Notes: generated by a model not told the origin, from the letters alone. Positions 47,004 through 61,661 are shown, counted from the stretch's first letter. The stretch: 64,000 bases of DNA from Bicyclus anynana (GCF_947172395.1 NC_069085.1:3628112-3692111); one strand, 5' to 3'. Made by a program: numbers and translations.

Positions 47004-50000
47004 AGAAGCATAGGCCGACAAACTGGCCTTCATAAAATGAAGTAGGTCTGGCTATTATAAGCTCTCAGTCCATTATAAGAATAAAAAAGCTGCGACACCC
47101 AGACAGTTGTATGTTTAATCTTAATCTTGACAGCCCTCGTAAAACGCGGCAGACAAAAATGCTACCATCCCCCTTGGTTAAGAAATACAATTTGCATTCA
47201 AATGTTTACATAACTGTAGTGTTCGTCGGGGGTTTTGTAAGATATTTCTCTTGTTTTGAAAGGGTTTTTAACCAACTTCATATAATGGTATTCAACCCTT
47301 ACATTTTCCGTTATGTAAAAGTATATATGTTTTTACTTTCTATACTAATATTATAAAAAGGTGTTGTAGGGGTAATCTCTGGATTTACTGTTCCGATTTA
47401 GAAAATTCATTTACGATCTTAAAGTACATACTTTCTTTTGTTTTAAATCTTAAATTATCTCTGTATCTACTGCACTTATTTTGAAAATTCTTTATCATTA
47501 GAAAGCCACGTTATTTGTGAGTCTCATGGACTGCGTTTTATCCCCGTGTTCCCACCGGAACATGAACTATGCGCGTAAACCACGGGGCGTTGGCTAGTTT
47601 TTCTTAAAATTGCACGGATTAAACTCGTAGGTTATAAGAACAACTATAATTTTATCGAAATAGATTGAATGTGAGAACTTTATCATGTATTTCTACCAAA
47701 AATGAGTTCATTGACCTTACTTTATAGAGATTGATCGGCAATTTATCATTTATGCGGGTAGCAAGACCCATCAGTATGAGAGGAAATTCTCCCTTTAGGG
47801 GATAATTTGCAATAAAAACCTTATGTGGAAAATGTTTTCATCATTCTGTTGACGTGACAATGTTTTCACTAAGGAAATTCATTTATATTTTTTTTTTGGC
47901 TAGCTTAGGTCTATGAGGAGGAAATAAATGGAAAGAGAGCACTTTGTTTTTTTAATTTCTACTGACTACAAAGTATAAACAACGACATAATTCAAGGGTT
48001 TTATAAACTGACTTCAAAAAAAGGAGGAGGTTCTCAATTTGAGTCTATGTTTTTTAATTTACTAACACGTGATCGGGCTAGCACGGCCTTCAAACTGATC
48101 AGTAGGTATAATATAATATAATTTTAGTTGTATGTTTTACGTATAGTATAATCAGTATGTATTATGTTTTTAAAGTCAGTTGATTTTATTTATAATACCT
48201 GTGTAATTATCATCATCATAATTATATAAATCCAAAATGTCAATCATCAAGAAAACTGCTTGACGTGCAAAGATAAAATTTGGCAGGGACGTAGGTTATA
48301 GTTAGTACCGCTAAGAAGAGTCTAAGCGCGGACGAAGTCGCAGGCGTCCGCTAGTTTTCTCAATGTCGGAAATTGGAAGTTGAAATGTAGGTGATATCAC
48401 CTTTAACTGTACTCTATCCATAATCTTTCTCCAAACTTCACCAATAACAACTCATAGTCGACTCACTGTTGAGCACGAGTCTCCTTTCAGAATAAGAGGG
48501 GTTTAACTGACAGACTTTACACACACTATCCAAACTTAGTGAAATCTAAGTCCTGACTTTTAAAAAGACTAGTTTATATTTCAAGAAACCTCCAAACGGA
48601 GGGTAATTCAAAACGAAAAATTTCCAACGAAAAAAATAGGTTTCGTTGTTCGCCCTCATGTTATTCAGATTGGTGACAGCAATTTATCATTTTTGCTCTG
48701 CGCACATCGTCAGCCCGTGAGAAAAATTCCCCCTTCAGGGCGTAATTTGTTATAAAGACGACGCGTGAACGATGTTTTCAATTCCGTGGTTTTGTGTGAT
48801 GTCATTTATTAATGCTATGTATAAACACAGAGTAACTAGAGAGAGTCTTTACAAACTGCGTGCTGAAGCCGGTGCAACCAATAAAAAAAAAAACAAAAGT
48901 CACGCGTCTCCTTGACATCCGCTTATACTAACTTTTTTCAAAATTTAACACTTGCAACAAATACGTAAATTAATATAATAATCAATAATAACCAAAAAAA
49001 AATACTCTATCTTATTTCTTTAGTGTTTGTAAACAGTTTTAAAATATTTAAAAACGTATGACGCCATTTTTCTTGAATAATATTGAAATTACTGATGCGA
49101 CGGTTCGTATCGTACTGACAAGAGGACGTATTCGTTTTTGAATTTCGTATCCGTGACGGGTACGACATCGTCATATTCCGTACGCTACATCTGTATATTA
49201 TTGATTAATCTGTGTGTATAAATGGATGGAAGTTTGTCGATTTTTCATATTCCCATGCTTTAGCCACTGATCCAGAGTTAGATTGCACTATTAGCAAAAA
49301 AACATAGGCTTTCATTTTTAATTTAACTAGCCGACGCCGGCGAATTCGTCGGCATGAAACACTACCCCTATCCTATCCCTACTACCCTCAGTATCCAATG
49401 TCAATCTCCTGTTTCTAAGCTACCTCTCCACCAATTTTTCATCCAAATCGGTCCAGCAACTAGTGATTTATATATAGAGTAACTAACACGACTTTCTTTT
49501 ATATATATACCTGTATACTAGCTGACGCTGCGAGGGTTTACCCGCGTGGTTCCTGTACACATAGGAACGTGGGGATAATAGCCTATAAGCCTTCCTCGAT
49601 AAATAGGCTACCTAACATTTTGGCTCCTATCTTAATTCAAAAGTATCTGTAACGGGCATGCATAAAAATGACTTCATTTTATTTAACTTTTGACAACACA
49701 ATTACGAGTATATTACTGTAATGTAAAAACTTTGATGAGTAACTTCCGTTAACAAAACGAGAAGATTATTATACTCGAATGGTAGAAAATAAACTTGGTT
49801 AATGTAATAAAACTTTAATTTTATGATTTTTTTTTAATTTACGATAATCTGGCATATCTTCCTAGAAGAAAAATAAGCATAAGGTGTGATAGAAAGAAAA
49901 TAAGTGAGTATGTATTCTTACTAAAGGATAAGAATAAACAAAAAACCATTTCAAAGCGGGAACTTATTTTTTTTTTATTTGTAACACAGATTAGAAACAA

Positions 50001-50599
50001 TCGGCAACGTAAAAAGATGAATTTCCGAGCTACTCGCCAATTACCATCTCTTCTCCGTAGAGTAGCTGATTACCTATGTCTTCCTTAACAAAAACTGTCG
50101 ACCTTGACTTTTTTAAAAGTGCTGCAAGGAAACGAATTTTAACAAAAATAATATATGGCTAAATTCAGAACATAAATATTGTAAATACTAAATTTTCAGT
50201 TAGCTTAAGTATTTTGTTGTATTTTTTTACCCAACTGCAAGAAGGGTTACTAAACTTATTATAAAAAATTTACCTTCTTTAACGTTTACTTAAGGCTTAT
50301 TTTCCTAAGTACAGCGATTTTCTTTTCAATTCGTAATACGTGGACGAATGCTATTCTTTCTTATAAAGATTTGCCACAATGTAATAGCCAATAAAACATT
50401 TAATTAAGTCTATTCTCGCTTTCATCTTCAGTGGGAAGCAATCCGATTACTGCCGTGATTCAATCTCGCCATTTTGCTACGCCAAAAGGACGGATCTTGC
50501 GTAAAATGGACTTTTTTCTCTCTGTATAGTTTCGGGAAATTCGTTACTAGCCTATTTGATACTTTCAACATAAACAAATATAATGTTGTAGGAAATAGT

Positions 50600-50850
50600 C
50601 TCGTGGCGTTCGAGCCGTCCACATTTCTTGTTGTATAATTCTATATGGGTTACTTGGGACAGGTGGGGAGAGTAACTTGAGTGGAAAAGGGGAGTGCTTG
50701 TCGACTGTCAAAGGATCCTTTAACCCTACACACAACGTTCACAAGTGCGTGACTTCACTGAAGGCATTCTCTGCCATTCTGGGGTCTTATTTTTGTTAGT
50801 TTGATTTGTTAATTAAGTTGTCCTAATAAATGTTGTGAAACCTTTGTTCA
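50600..50850 (+). repeat. Dispersed repeat family R3, copy 2
   Basis: It contains GTGGCGTTCGAGCCGTCCAC and CTACACACAACGTTCACAAG and ends near AATTAAGTTGTCCTAATAAA, as in copy 1. Confidence 0.7.
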
Positions 50851-51873
50851 ACATTGGTTTTCTCATATTTTTTTAAATCCACTTTTGAAGCTTCTGTTAA
50901 GAATGTATATCGAGAACAAGAATCTGCTTTTAGGGTTCCGTGTCTCGAAAAGGATATAAACGAAATTTTTTTAAGATCGCATTGTTGTTCAACTCGCACG
51001 TATCCGTCTTTTTTATTTACGAATAGTAGTTGACGAAATGAGCAGATAACCTGAGGTGCCAACATACGACTAGCGAAGAGAAATATATAACATTTTGCAT
51101 AATGGCTTCGGAGTTGTCCTAGTCATATCTCTTTCGTATCAATGCAATAAAAGAGATAGCGGTATTTCCGGTTGCGCCGCCTTTGATTGAATTTTGTCTA
51201 TTTTTCTAGAAGAGATGATCTCGTTGTCGCATGTTAGCGCCACAGAATTAATAGATTTTATCTTTAGCATCCTATATTCACTAACTGTTCAACACAAGTC
51301 TCCTCTTAGAATAAGAGGTGTCAAAATTTAGTCCTCCACGCTGGCCAAACGTAGAGAATTAAGATAATTCACACGACACGTAATATTTAATTTCTTAAAA
51401 TGCACATAACTGAAAAGTTGGAGGTGCTCAACCATAGTTGTAGGAAAGGAGTTTAACCCGTGGCTTTGGAAGGTAGCCGATTTCAAGGATCCAAACGCTC
51501 AACCGTCCATAGCGCAACTTAATTAGGTATATTACTCATCCATAGACAAGGCTAACAAGGGTTTTAATATACCTAAAATAGTATTTAAGAAGAGAAGATA
51601 ATTAAGCTTCATTAAACGGGTTAATACGTTTCAATCTTACACAATGACCAGTACCCGGCTAATTAACTACACATAAAACCTAGCGGGTTAAAGTTTTGAG
51701 GGTAGTTGAACAACGCTGCTTATGTCTAGTCACGGCTCAGTCTACTCGAGCTCGGCTCTGACGACGTTCACTAATGATAATAAAGCCCTTATCCGGGTCG
51801 CTGGGTTTTGGTTATAAATCATTTTCTAGATTAAATTTTAACCTACCACTATTTTAACTAAGTTACGTAACAT

Positions 51874-52482
51874 AGACGGGGAGCAGGTGAACCCTATTCC
51901 TTCGTCATTTTATAAAAGCCGTAAGTTTGTCAGTTCATACTCCTACCATAAGTACGGTAGCTAATTATGCAGTTTGGACCGTAATTCCTTTGCGAGGTAT
52001 CAGGTTTTAAGGATCCAGATCCTCAACCGTCTGAGTATAAAGGATAATTTTTAGGGTTCCAAACGCTCATAGTACAAATACGAAACCCTTATAATCTCAC
52101 TCGCGCAAATTTTAATGTATGTCTGTTTTCTCCGAATATACCAAACCAATCCATTTGAAATTTGGGACACATACCAATTGGTGAGATAGCCTTAAAGTTT
52201 CAAATTAAATAGTGTTTTTTTTTTGGATGGGTTGCCGCGAAGCTGGCGACTGAGAATATAATTTCTTATATTATGCCGAGGGAAACATGAAAAAATTACA
52301 CTTAATGCTTAGACGGTTGAGGGTATAGATCCTTAAAACCTGCTACCTGCCAAAGCCACCACGGTTCAAACTCCATAATTGGGTACCGTACTTACTTATG
52401 GTAGGAGCATGAGCTGACAATCTTTCAGCTTTATAAAATGACGAAGGTCTGGGGTTTACTGGCTCTTAGTGTACTAAGTTTG
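51874..52482. mobile_element. Foldback element with about 170-nt inverted arms (family FB)
   Basis: The left arm (51874-52040) and right arm (52305-52482) are diverged inverted copies sharing CCTTCGTCATTTTATAAA, TTTTAAGGATC and CCTCAACCGTCT. The centre is about 265 nt and AT-rich. There is no transposase, so it is presumed non-autonomous. Confidence 0.75.
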
Positions 52483-55400
52483 ATAGTAACGAAAATTTAA
52501 ACTCATTATGCGCGCAGGTGAATTTAAAGGTAATGCTTTTAAATTTGCCTGCATGTACTCGTAATTATGTTAAGAACAATGGAAACTTCCCATGCAATAT
52601 TTTAACAAAAATAATTTTGAAGCGTTTATTTATGAAACACTGTTAAAACAATAGACATTAAGTAAATTACGTAAATATAATTACTTATTAAGATATTTTG
52701 TTTGAAGCCACGATTAGCCACGAAAGCCACGGTTAGCCACGAAAAAGATATAATTTATTTGAGGTTATGTCAATATTAAAGTAAAGTAGACAAAAAAAGT
52801 TAATCCAAATGAGTTATATTCAATTATTAGCCCATCTATTATCAACGGAATAATACAGGGTGTTTAGAAGTCCCAACAAAAAACCTATGTCCTGCGGTGA
52901 ATGTCCATCGGCTGATATGATGATCATGATGACTACAGAGCCTGGCCTCTTCCCTTATAGAGCTTAGACTCACCACACTGCTCCTATGTGGGTTAGCGGG
53001 CTATATTAAATTAATAATTATGTTGACTAGTAGGATATTTTCTGCCTAACTAAAGATTAATTTGAAATTATGCTGCTTAAAATATATTTACCAAAACAAA
53101 AGTCAAACAATTTTAATAACAAACAGCCGCACAGTTTATTATTTTCTGGAATAAATTGTATTGCTGCTACAATAAATAATTATAATCCTCTGAAATGCTA
53201 CGCTACGGAATAATTACCATCTTTGTGTTTTGTGAAAAACAAAACAGAGGTGCATTTTGCACAAAAGATAAAGGTGGCTAAAGAATTAAAATAATCTCTA
53301 CTGGACTATACTTACTTTTTAAGTAATTGTAGTATAGTATAATTAATTAAATATCACGTGTCTCAAACGGTTATGGTTAAACATCGCGAGGAAACCTACA
53401 TACGAGTAGGTACATGAGAATTTTCTTAGTTCTCTACGTGTGTGAAGTCTGCAAATCCGCATTGGGCTAGCGTGGTGGACTATTAGCCTAACCCCTCTCA
53501 TTGTGAGAGACTCGTGCTCAACAGTGAGCCGAATATGAATTGTTAATAATATTATAATTTACTGTTTAGTCATGAAATAAAATTCCAGGCCTGGCCTTAA
53601 TAATATAATTATAGGACAGAGCATTTGGATCGAAGACCTACGCTACGCTGTACTAGTAATAAGTCCGACTTTGCGTGCTAAGTGTAAATTTTTAATTTTG
53701 AATGTTTTTAATTATTTTTTTATTTATGTGTGCAATAAAGTAATTCCGATTCGTTCAGTTAAATCGTCGTAAAATGATTAAAAATTATAGAATCATCAAA
53801 AAAAATGTTTGAAATGTCCTTTAGTCCTTTTTAAACCCCTGACAACTTGTACGCCAATTCTCATAAAAATTGTTAGTCTGGATATACATTTATTCACTGG
53901 CTAATTTCGAACAATGTTCCGAACACTAAACTCGACTCATTTGACTGAAAGCTCTTCAAAACAAGAGAAACTGTTACTAACATTTCGAATGTGGAGTTAT
54001 ATTTGAAATAGCTCTGCACTAGAAAATCGTTTTCAATGGTCTGAAATTCATTGTTGTTTGGGTTAGCCATTATGCTAATTTTAAAACTAAATTTATTTTT
54101 TGCTATCCGTATTATTTTAATACGTGGCATTTTCCGGATAAAGAGCGCCATTATAGGCGCGGGATCTTTTTCGCTTTATTCGTTCCTGTTTTTCAAAATC
54201 TAAAAACAATGCTTCGAACACCTGTTTGTCCCATGTTACAAGTTATAAATTACAGAAATATGTTTTAGGAAGGCGGTTTTAGTTGTAATAGTAAGATGTA
54301 CAGACGTTTCACAGGTTTGTGTGCGAAACTAAAGGAGCGTGAGCAAAGGAGAAACAGAATTTGAAAATTTATTGGATTTTAGTGGCTACTAAACAGTTTT
54401 TTTGTAAACAGGTTTCGATGTCACACGCCTTCCTTTATATTAACACCGCAGAAACCTATTGTTAAATAATACCAACAGTTATTTTTATAAAGAACTACAA
54501 GAACCTAATCAATATAACGCCAAAATATTTTTAAAGTAGTTTTGGACAACTGAAATAGAATGAATTTTATTGCATTGAAATTAAAGTTTTAGAGAACTCT
54601 ATAAGTGCAAAAGTTTATACAGATCGTAACAGTTTCCGTTTAAAGGATATTTTATGCGGGTAGGTAACAAGGGAAATGAATGTTTGCACGCCTGTGTCCA
54701 CGGGGGCGCATTGCAGTCGAAATGGTGCAACCTAACTGTAATCAGATTCAATTCCAGACTATAATTTGCATTTTATTTATGTTAATTTAAAGACAGAAGT
54801 TGCACACTCAATGAAAACATACCAAAGGGCGGATTCGTAAACATTCAAATCAACTTGCAAGGAACCTAATGATGAAGAAACCTGTTACAACTTTCGAAAG
54901 GCTCAAGAGACGAGCACCACAACATGACATGAAATAGACACCACATTATTATATTTGGGCAAATCACTTTTGCCTGTCACGCCTTAATACAAATACTTAA
55001 AATCCCGCTGAATGTCACATCAGATTGCAGGAATAAGGAGAGACTAAAAAAAATAGGTTAATACCCACCTTTGACAGTTGGATAAGAAACGGAATCGATC
55101 GATCCTCATTTTGTTAATAATAGGTTGAAATTCGTCTTTGCAATTGCACGTTGTAGAGTCAACATCTACTGAGGATGCTCCGGTTTCGGAGTAAAACGTA
55201 GGTACGTAGAGAGTATTTTGTCGGGTGTCTGGGTGACGTTGTCACATGGGTGCGTCGGCTTTTCGTGGATGATAAATAAATTATTATATTCGTCAATCAG
55301 TTTAGGATATCGTACCAAAGAAATATACAAGTAAATATTACGAATAATATTACCCCAAGTGTAAGGTACGAACCCCGCTACAGTTCGTATCCGCACCTCT

Positions 55401-55604
55401 GTGACAATCGGGGCCTGATTGCAACCTATTGTGAAACTCGTAGTTGTATTCTATATCACGTGTACAGTCAGGCACGTTTATGTGCGAAACTGAAGGAGTA
55501 ATAGAAACTTTTTTATAAATTATATTATGTTATCGCCGTTTAATGTTGGAAATAGTAGTCTGTGACGGATATGACGTCGCACGATCTCGTGTTGGGTGTT
55601 GGCT

Positions 55605-55880
55605 TCAGTGTGCTCGTGGCGTTCGAACCGTCCACATCTATTGTTGTGTAATTCTTTATGGGTTACTTAGAATAGGCGGGGAGAGTGACTTGAGTGGAAA
55701 AGGGGAGTGTTTGTATACAGTCAAAGGTACCTTTAACCCTACACACATCGTTCACAAGTACGTGACTCCACTCAAGGTCATTCTCTGCCATTCTAGGGTC
55801 TTATTTTGGTTACAGTTTGATTTGCTAATTAAGTTGTCCTGACAAGTGTTGTGAATCACCTTTGTTCGACATTAGTTTTC
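55605..55880 (+). repeat. Dispersed repeat family R3, copy 3
   Basis: It contains TGCTCGTGGCGTTCGAACCG, CACATCGTTCACAAGTACGT and TAATTAAGTTGTCCTGACAA. Its upstream flank (ATATGACGTCGCACGATCTC) is not present in the other copies. Confidence 0.7.
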
Positions 55881-56199
55881 ATATATTTGTAATCACTTTT
55901 GAGTCCTATAATAATTACTGTGAGTGGAGCAACGGTTTTTGGTGTACTGGTTTCCATGTCTTGCTCCTCCCCCTATATCATTCTAATATCAATGCATCAA
56001 TGCGAGTCTCGACTCTCGAAGTTGCATGTGCTGTTATCGATAATTCGTTTATTTCATGTAGGCCCAGTTTACTTTGCATTGACTGTCCGTAACTGGACTG
56101 CTTACTGTTATAGTTGAGAACGCTGCACTCGAAATTGTAGGTTTTTTTTTCCTGTTGAGAAAATGCCGTTTCAGCTCCCTGTGGAACTACTACGATGTC

Positions 56200-56695
56200 A
56201 CCGGTGGGGCGAAATTGTAGACGAATACATATACCTAGGACAGTTAGGTAGGTTCAATTTCGAGAAAGAGGTGAACCGCCGAATCTAACTCGGCTGGGCT
56301 GCATTCGGGAAACTTCGCGACATCTTTTCGTCCGAAATTCCTCAGTACCTGAAGACAAAAGTCTTCGAACAGTGTGTGTTGCCAGTGCGTGATTGAATCA
56401 GAAATGAGGAGATCCGCAGAAGAACCAAAGTCACCGACATAGCTCAACGAGTTGCGAAGCTGAAGTGGCAATGGGCGGAGCACATAGTTCGAAGAGCCGA
56501 TGGACGTTGGGGTCCCAAAGTGCTGGAATGGCGACCCGGCACTAGTAAGCGCGGTATTGGTTGGACTGACAACATCAAGGGAGTCGCAGGGATTCGCTGG
56601 ATGCAGATGGCTCAGTATTGTGATGTTTCGAAGTCCCTACAAAAAGCATATGTTCTGCAGTGGAAGTCGATCGGCTGATATGATGATGATGATAA
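56200..56695 (+). mobile_element. RTE-type retrotransposon 3' portion, degraded
   Basis: It encodes EYIYLGQL, then RRIQLGWAAFGKLRD-like and VTDIAQRVAKLKWQWAEHIV, with frame breaks, and ends SKSLQKAYVLQWKSIG with TGA at 56676-56678 and a GAT tail. The segment between the two halves is deleted (CCAGTGCGTGATTGAATCAG). It is a longer relic than the copy at 42984. Confidence 0.8.
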
Positions 56696-57127
56696 ACTGG
56701 ACTGGCCCAGAAGTGTATTGGAGATCTCGTTATATAAGAGTACTCAGTCCATCTAGTGGGAGTTGGTCAACACTGCGGTTTATAGTACGGGGTCGTACTT
56801 CGTAACTTGCTGAGCTATGTCTTTGTTATGAACATTGGTTCTTCTGCAGCTCTCCTCATTTCTGATTCTATCAGAGTTTCCAAGCATAGCAAGCAGAAAA
56901 GAAATGATTTATTTTTATTTATATAAATAGATTTAGCCTCTCAAATAAACTTTGGGCAAGGCATCGCCGCTGTGAAGTAGGCAATAAAACATCCAATAAC
57001 ACTCGTTTTCGCTTTCATTGGAATGCAATCAGATTACGTTTCCGATTCAAAGTCCCACCAGTTTGCTATGTTCGTAAAATGGGCCTGTAATGGAATAGGG
57101 CGTTTTCTTTTTGCTTATATTCTCTCG

Positions 57128-57347
57128 TATGAATCACAAAATGCGAAGTCTGTGTGTAAATGTGTGTATATGTTTGTTCCTCCTTTACGCTGTGGCTACT
57201 GAAGTGATTTGGCTGAAATTTGAAATGGAAATAGATTTCACTCTAGATTAACACATAGGCAACTTTTCATCCCGGAAAAATCTATGTTTCCCGTGGGATT
57301 TGTGAAAAACTGAATTCCACGCTGACGAAGTCGCAGGCGTACGCTAT
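57128..57347 (+). mobile_element. Helitron-like element, second family, diverged copy
   Basis: It matches 38487-38709 through ATTTGAAATGGAAATAGATT, CTTTTCATCCCGGAAAAATC and GACGAAGTCGCAGGCGTACG. Confidence 0.55.
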
Positions 57348-59567
57348 TGGCATATAAATCGAACTATTGGACGAGATCGTCATTTTGCTAAATTTGTCAA
57401 ATTAACTAAAAATGTTGCAATAAAACATGCGATAATTACTTAAAAAAAATTGCTGCAGCTTTGTTGACACAGTCAATATTTCTCTTATGGTATGTATGTA
57501 GGTATAACAATGCAAGAATTGGGTGCTTCGAGTACAACAATGATCCAAGAACTGAAAATTGAACTCTAAACCTCTCAGACTTGAGACCTGTTCGCAAAGT
57601 CCAACCCATTAACCGTAGACACTTAGTTTTACTCTCCTAGAGAACTCAAATGCGAATGTTAACGAAATCTTTGTTCAAGGTAAAGTACTTTTATATTTTG
57701 AAGTAAGAATTTAACTTATTACGTTTTAAGGTAGGACATTAACTAATGTTATGGGAATTTAAAAGATTTATGCGTACCTACTCGTACATCAGAGGGATGG
57801 CGGTAAGCGACACTGTTTTATGTTACGATTTCTACTCTCTTATTATAGAATAGATTCACTGTAGGTAAATATCTACTTGGTTCAGTAAATACAGGTGTTC
57901 GACTTTACAAATTGCAGTAACTTAACTTATAAACACGATCAAAGCAGATTAAATAGCGAACTTCTTGGCTTGGTACAGGCAGCTTGTGAAAACGTTTAAA
58001 GCAAAGTTCACGTCAGAGAATATTCCTTCAAAGGAGTCGCTTTTTTATTTTGATCGTGTTTACTAAATCGTAATCGCTAAACTAAAATAAAATTAATAAT
58101 AATTACAAAAATAAAAACAACGCCAGGATATATATACTCTTAAATGTCAACCCTATACAAAGTTTTCATTTCTCATTGACAGTACGAGTGTAATTTTCCA
58201 ACCAACACTCATGTTTTATTTGATTAGGCAAATGGTTAGGCAAACGTTTTACTATCGATTTCCCTACGCTGCACACTTGACGATAAATTTGATCGTGTGT
58301 GGCTGACATTAGGTGAGCATCACCTGGATGTCAATAACTGGATATCATTGCTTGAGGCGTCTTGGTGTCATATAAAAGAAAAAAATTGCAATCAAACTCT
58401 CATGAACGAATTTCTTAGAGATATTTTTTCAAGGTATTAAAAATGTAGATTTTTATTGGTTTTAGTTTGTTACAAAAAAAAAAGAAAATGATTGTGGAGT
58501 TCCAAAATATGCTTTTGAAGATTTTACAGCATCAAAAAAATCTGACGGTAAGCAATCGAACTTTATATAGATTTTTCTCTTAATAAACGCATTCTGCTGG
58601 CTTATTTACTATTAAAATAAACATCAAATCAACAGACGAAATGTCATTTACCTACTGTGTGATATCCACCAGAAAGCACCGGATGATATTTGTTACGTAG
58701 AATCTCAATTTCGTATAATATGTCAACAAAGATAGTGAATTAGCCTGCAGAACTGCTCGTATAAATCCTATTTCACCAAAATATCGGTTAAATTAGTTTG
58801 TTTTTAAGGCAAGATACTGAAGCTCGCAGCGCAAACCATTAGTCAAATATCCCTCGTGACCCTTTACGGATATGGTACTGGTTTTTTGCACCCCGTTTAA
58901 CCCGCGTTTAGCGAACCACCCGTATACTGCAGCGTGGTCCGCTAGTTGAAAATACATACATTGTTAGGTACCTAATAGAGTCCCTAAAGTTTCGGAACTC
59001 TATTAAATAGCTACTAAGCAAGTTGAAAGGTCCGGTAACCCGTATACATAATCGAGGTTCCGTTTTGCAACAAACATTCAATTTAGTTCACAATCTCAAA
59101 TTAAACAAACAAAAGCGCAAGCTAAACGGACCAGTAGCTCCATCTAGGTTGAGTAATGAGTAAGTCTATTACAAAAATGTATTTTTATAAACTTTGTTAC
59201 GCATTTTCCTTTTGTAATAGAAGTAGATTAATAAATAGACGCAATTGAACCTTTTGGGGTTCAGTTCACTTTTGAATCTTTTGTATTACTTTTAGTTTAT
59301 TTCCAACGTTTTGAAAATGAAACTTTTTTGTTAAGTAGCTTTTATATTTTGGATGTAAAAAATTTATCGCATTAAAGTCCTATTAAAGACTCAAAAAGAT
59401 TCAGTAATTTTGTATTAGAAAACATGAGGATGTTTTCTAACTTTTATTATGACAGGTAGATTTTTTAATCTTGAAACTTTAACAAATTCTCAGTTCTGCT
59501 TAAGTGTCTATGAATGAAGGCAAAATGCTATTTGCGATGTCATATTGTCTTGTGCTTCACGAAGAGA

Positions 59568-59690
59568 GGAATATCTTAGCATTCCGTGGATTCACCGTGC
59601 GGGTGCCGGGTCCATCGCGTGGTAGAGAGAAAAACTCCGAACAGAGTGTTGAACTTGTGACTCCAGGATGTAAGCTTAAGGACAGACAAA
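59568..59690 (-). repeat. Dispersed repeat R1, inverted partial copy
   Basis: On the plus strand ATATCTTAGCATTCCGTGGA and GGGTCCATCGCGTGGTAGAG are the reverse complement of the R1 end. Confidence 0.65.
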
Positions 59691-60605
59691 CCCAAATATT
59701 GTGTAAATGTGTTGACGTGTTAACTTTAAAATAATTTAATTAGTTAATATATTAGTTGAACACATAATATACGAGTACTTCGAACACCTAAATAATTGTT
59801 ATATTATCATCATGATTATGACTAATAGTCTATTGAAACAGCATACTAGAGCTTAGACCCACCATGCTGTTTCAATGCGGGTCTAATATTGTGATGTTAT
59901 TGTGATGTTATAGTGTGATGTTATGATAATCAGAACTTAAAAAACTCATACATAAACTCAACTGAACACTAACTACTAAACAAAGAGAAAGGTATAATAT
60001 TAGCTTCCATACAAATATGATAAAATATCAGATATTTATACCTCAGACTTCTACACTCGAATCAAATAATGGTAAAGGTCAAATGTTAAGACGATTCAGA
60101 TCCGATCCTTCTGGCCGAATATGTTATTGTTATGACATTTGCCTTAACTTAGATATTGCTTTTTTTTGATACCCAAAATAAGATAACAAAACGAGTTATT
60201 TTAGCCTTAATTCAAAACAAGTAAACGCCAAAAAACATTAGCCTTTCCGGCAACAACACTTCAAATTCAAATTGGTTTACGTCAAGTAGGTTTAGTTTTT
60301 TAGAATTTAAACTATCGTGAGTGTTATTCATATTAATTGATTATGATACACGGCTAATACTCACGTTATATTAGGTCGGAGTATGCCTGACTAGTTTCGA
60401 ACCCATACGGGCCCTTAGTCATGAGCACGATCCAAACTGCAAAGCGGCGGTGCGACGCGCTGCTGCTCGCATCACGCGCTGGGAGAGGGGTTGTGTGGTA
60501 GGGAGTGAAGGTTCCGTTACACTCTCCGACGGTTCATTGTGAAGTGTGAAGGTTCATTAATATCATAACATAATGTCATGTCATTAACGAACCTTAATTA
60601 ACAGA

Positions 60606-60731
60606 GAGTGATATTTAATTTTTTTTAATGCACATAACTGATAAGTTGGAGGTACTTGCCCCGAACCGGATTCGAACCTACGCCCTCCGAATCGAAGGCA
60701 GAGGTCATATCCACTGGCCTATAACGTATCT
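60606..60731 (-). repeat. SINE family S1, head half
   Basis: On the plus strand it contains CCCCGAACCGGATTCGAACC and GAAGGCAGAGGTCATATCCA, the reverse complement of the S1 head. The 3' half is missing. Confidence 0.75.
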
Positions 60732-61607
60732 TCATTAACGTCATCATGAAGCATTACAAAAAAAAAAAACATTACATTTGTTGTAAAACTTTTCATACGT
60801 AAAGGAAACTCATTTGCAAGTTTTCTAAAAAGGGTAATGACGTAGCTTTTAAATTTCGATATCAAGCCACGCAAGCGTCCCAATTTATTCGAAACGCGAA
60901 GTCAGATTCTCGATGACGTAAATCGGGAGCTAAACCTTTCAGGCTTTATTGCAACCACCGTTTTATGTTGCCGGATAAATTTATATCCGTACTAAAACAA
61001 AAAGTTAAAAATAGGGCAGTATACGCGTTAAAAATGTTGAACAAAATCTCATTATCATTTATTACATGAAGACAGACTCGGTTTAAAGGAATAGTATTTC
61101 ACGTCAAAATTTCCTACACTATATATTCGTAACTAAAGTGTTTAAAGAACCTCGTGGATATATTATGTTATCTTATTGAGATTATTTATTAACCGAGACA
61201 GTAACATGGCACTATAAAATTATAAAAAGATAGAAATAAATTTAAAAATTAACCCTGGCAAATTATAATAAACCTCGATACTGAATAGTTGTTCTAATGT
61301 TCGATTAGACTTTAATCTCGAATTCCTGCGTATTTTTAATAGCAACACAATATGGCAATGCATATCGTGATGCCATATATGCTGTGATCGTAGGAACTAT
61401 GTCAACTTCTAAACTGAACAAGATAAATTAACCATTTAATCTGGACTTTAGTTACCTAAGAGTTAGTTTTTTTAATATTTTTTTTATATAACAAGTGATT
61501 TATTACACATTATTTTATTTTTTTATATTGAATAAATTATAGATATAGGTGCAGATTCATTAATGGAATTAATCAAAATACTCGAACTTTTATAAAAATA
61601 TCGTTCT

Positions 61608-61613
61608 TTTATT
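61608..61613 (-). terminator. Poly(A) signal of the micro-exon gene
   Basis: On the minus strand AATAAA follows the proposed stop (61662-61664) by about 48 nt, supporting the terminal exon. Confidence 0.45.
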
Positions 61614-61661
61614 TTCTGGGTGGAAATGTTTTTAATATTTTCCTATCTTGTCTGCTTCGTG

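Larger units (their letters stand above)
45441..61600. other. Repeat-dominated 16-kb stretch, no gene supported
   Basis: Besides the repeats listed separately, this holds AT-rich sequence with short open frames that lack start, splice or family support. A long intron of a gene outside the window is possible. Repeat pieces not listed elsewhere include Helitron-like fragments at about 47340-47600 and 49502-49620, S1 fragments at 48462-48534, 51272-51430, 53343-53545 and 60606-60731, RTE tails at 52858-52930 and 56782-56895, and partial FB arms at 46617-46705 and 47028-47075. Confidence 0.55.

Noticed and set aside
53894..54151. 85-codon minus-strand open frame
   Set aside because: ATG start and a plausible length, but no recognisable motif and no neighbouring exons; too weak to call.
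55166..55396. 76-codon minus-strand open frame
   Set aside because: No family resemblance and no splice or promoter context; treated as chance.
58458..58552. Plus-strand segment reading MIVEFQNMLLKILQHQ with an acceptor-like and a donor-like edge
   Set aside because: A lone short A-rich frame; no flanking exon that fits its phase was found.
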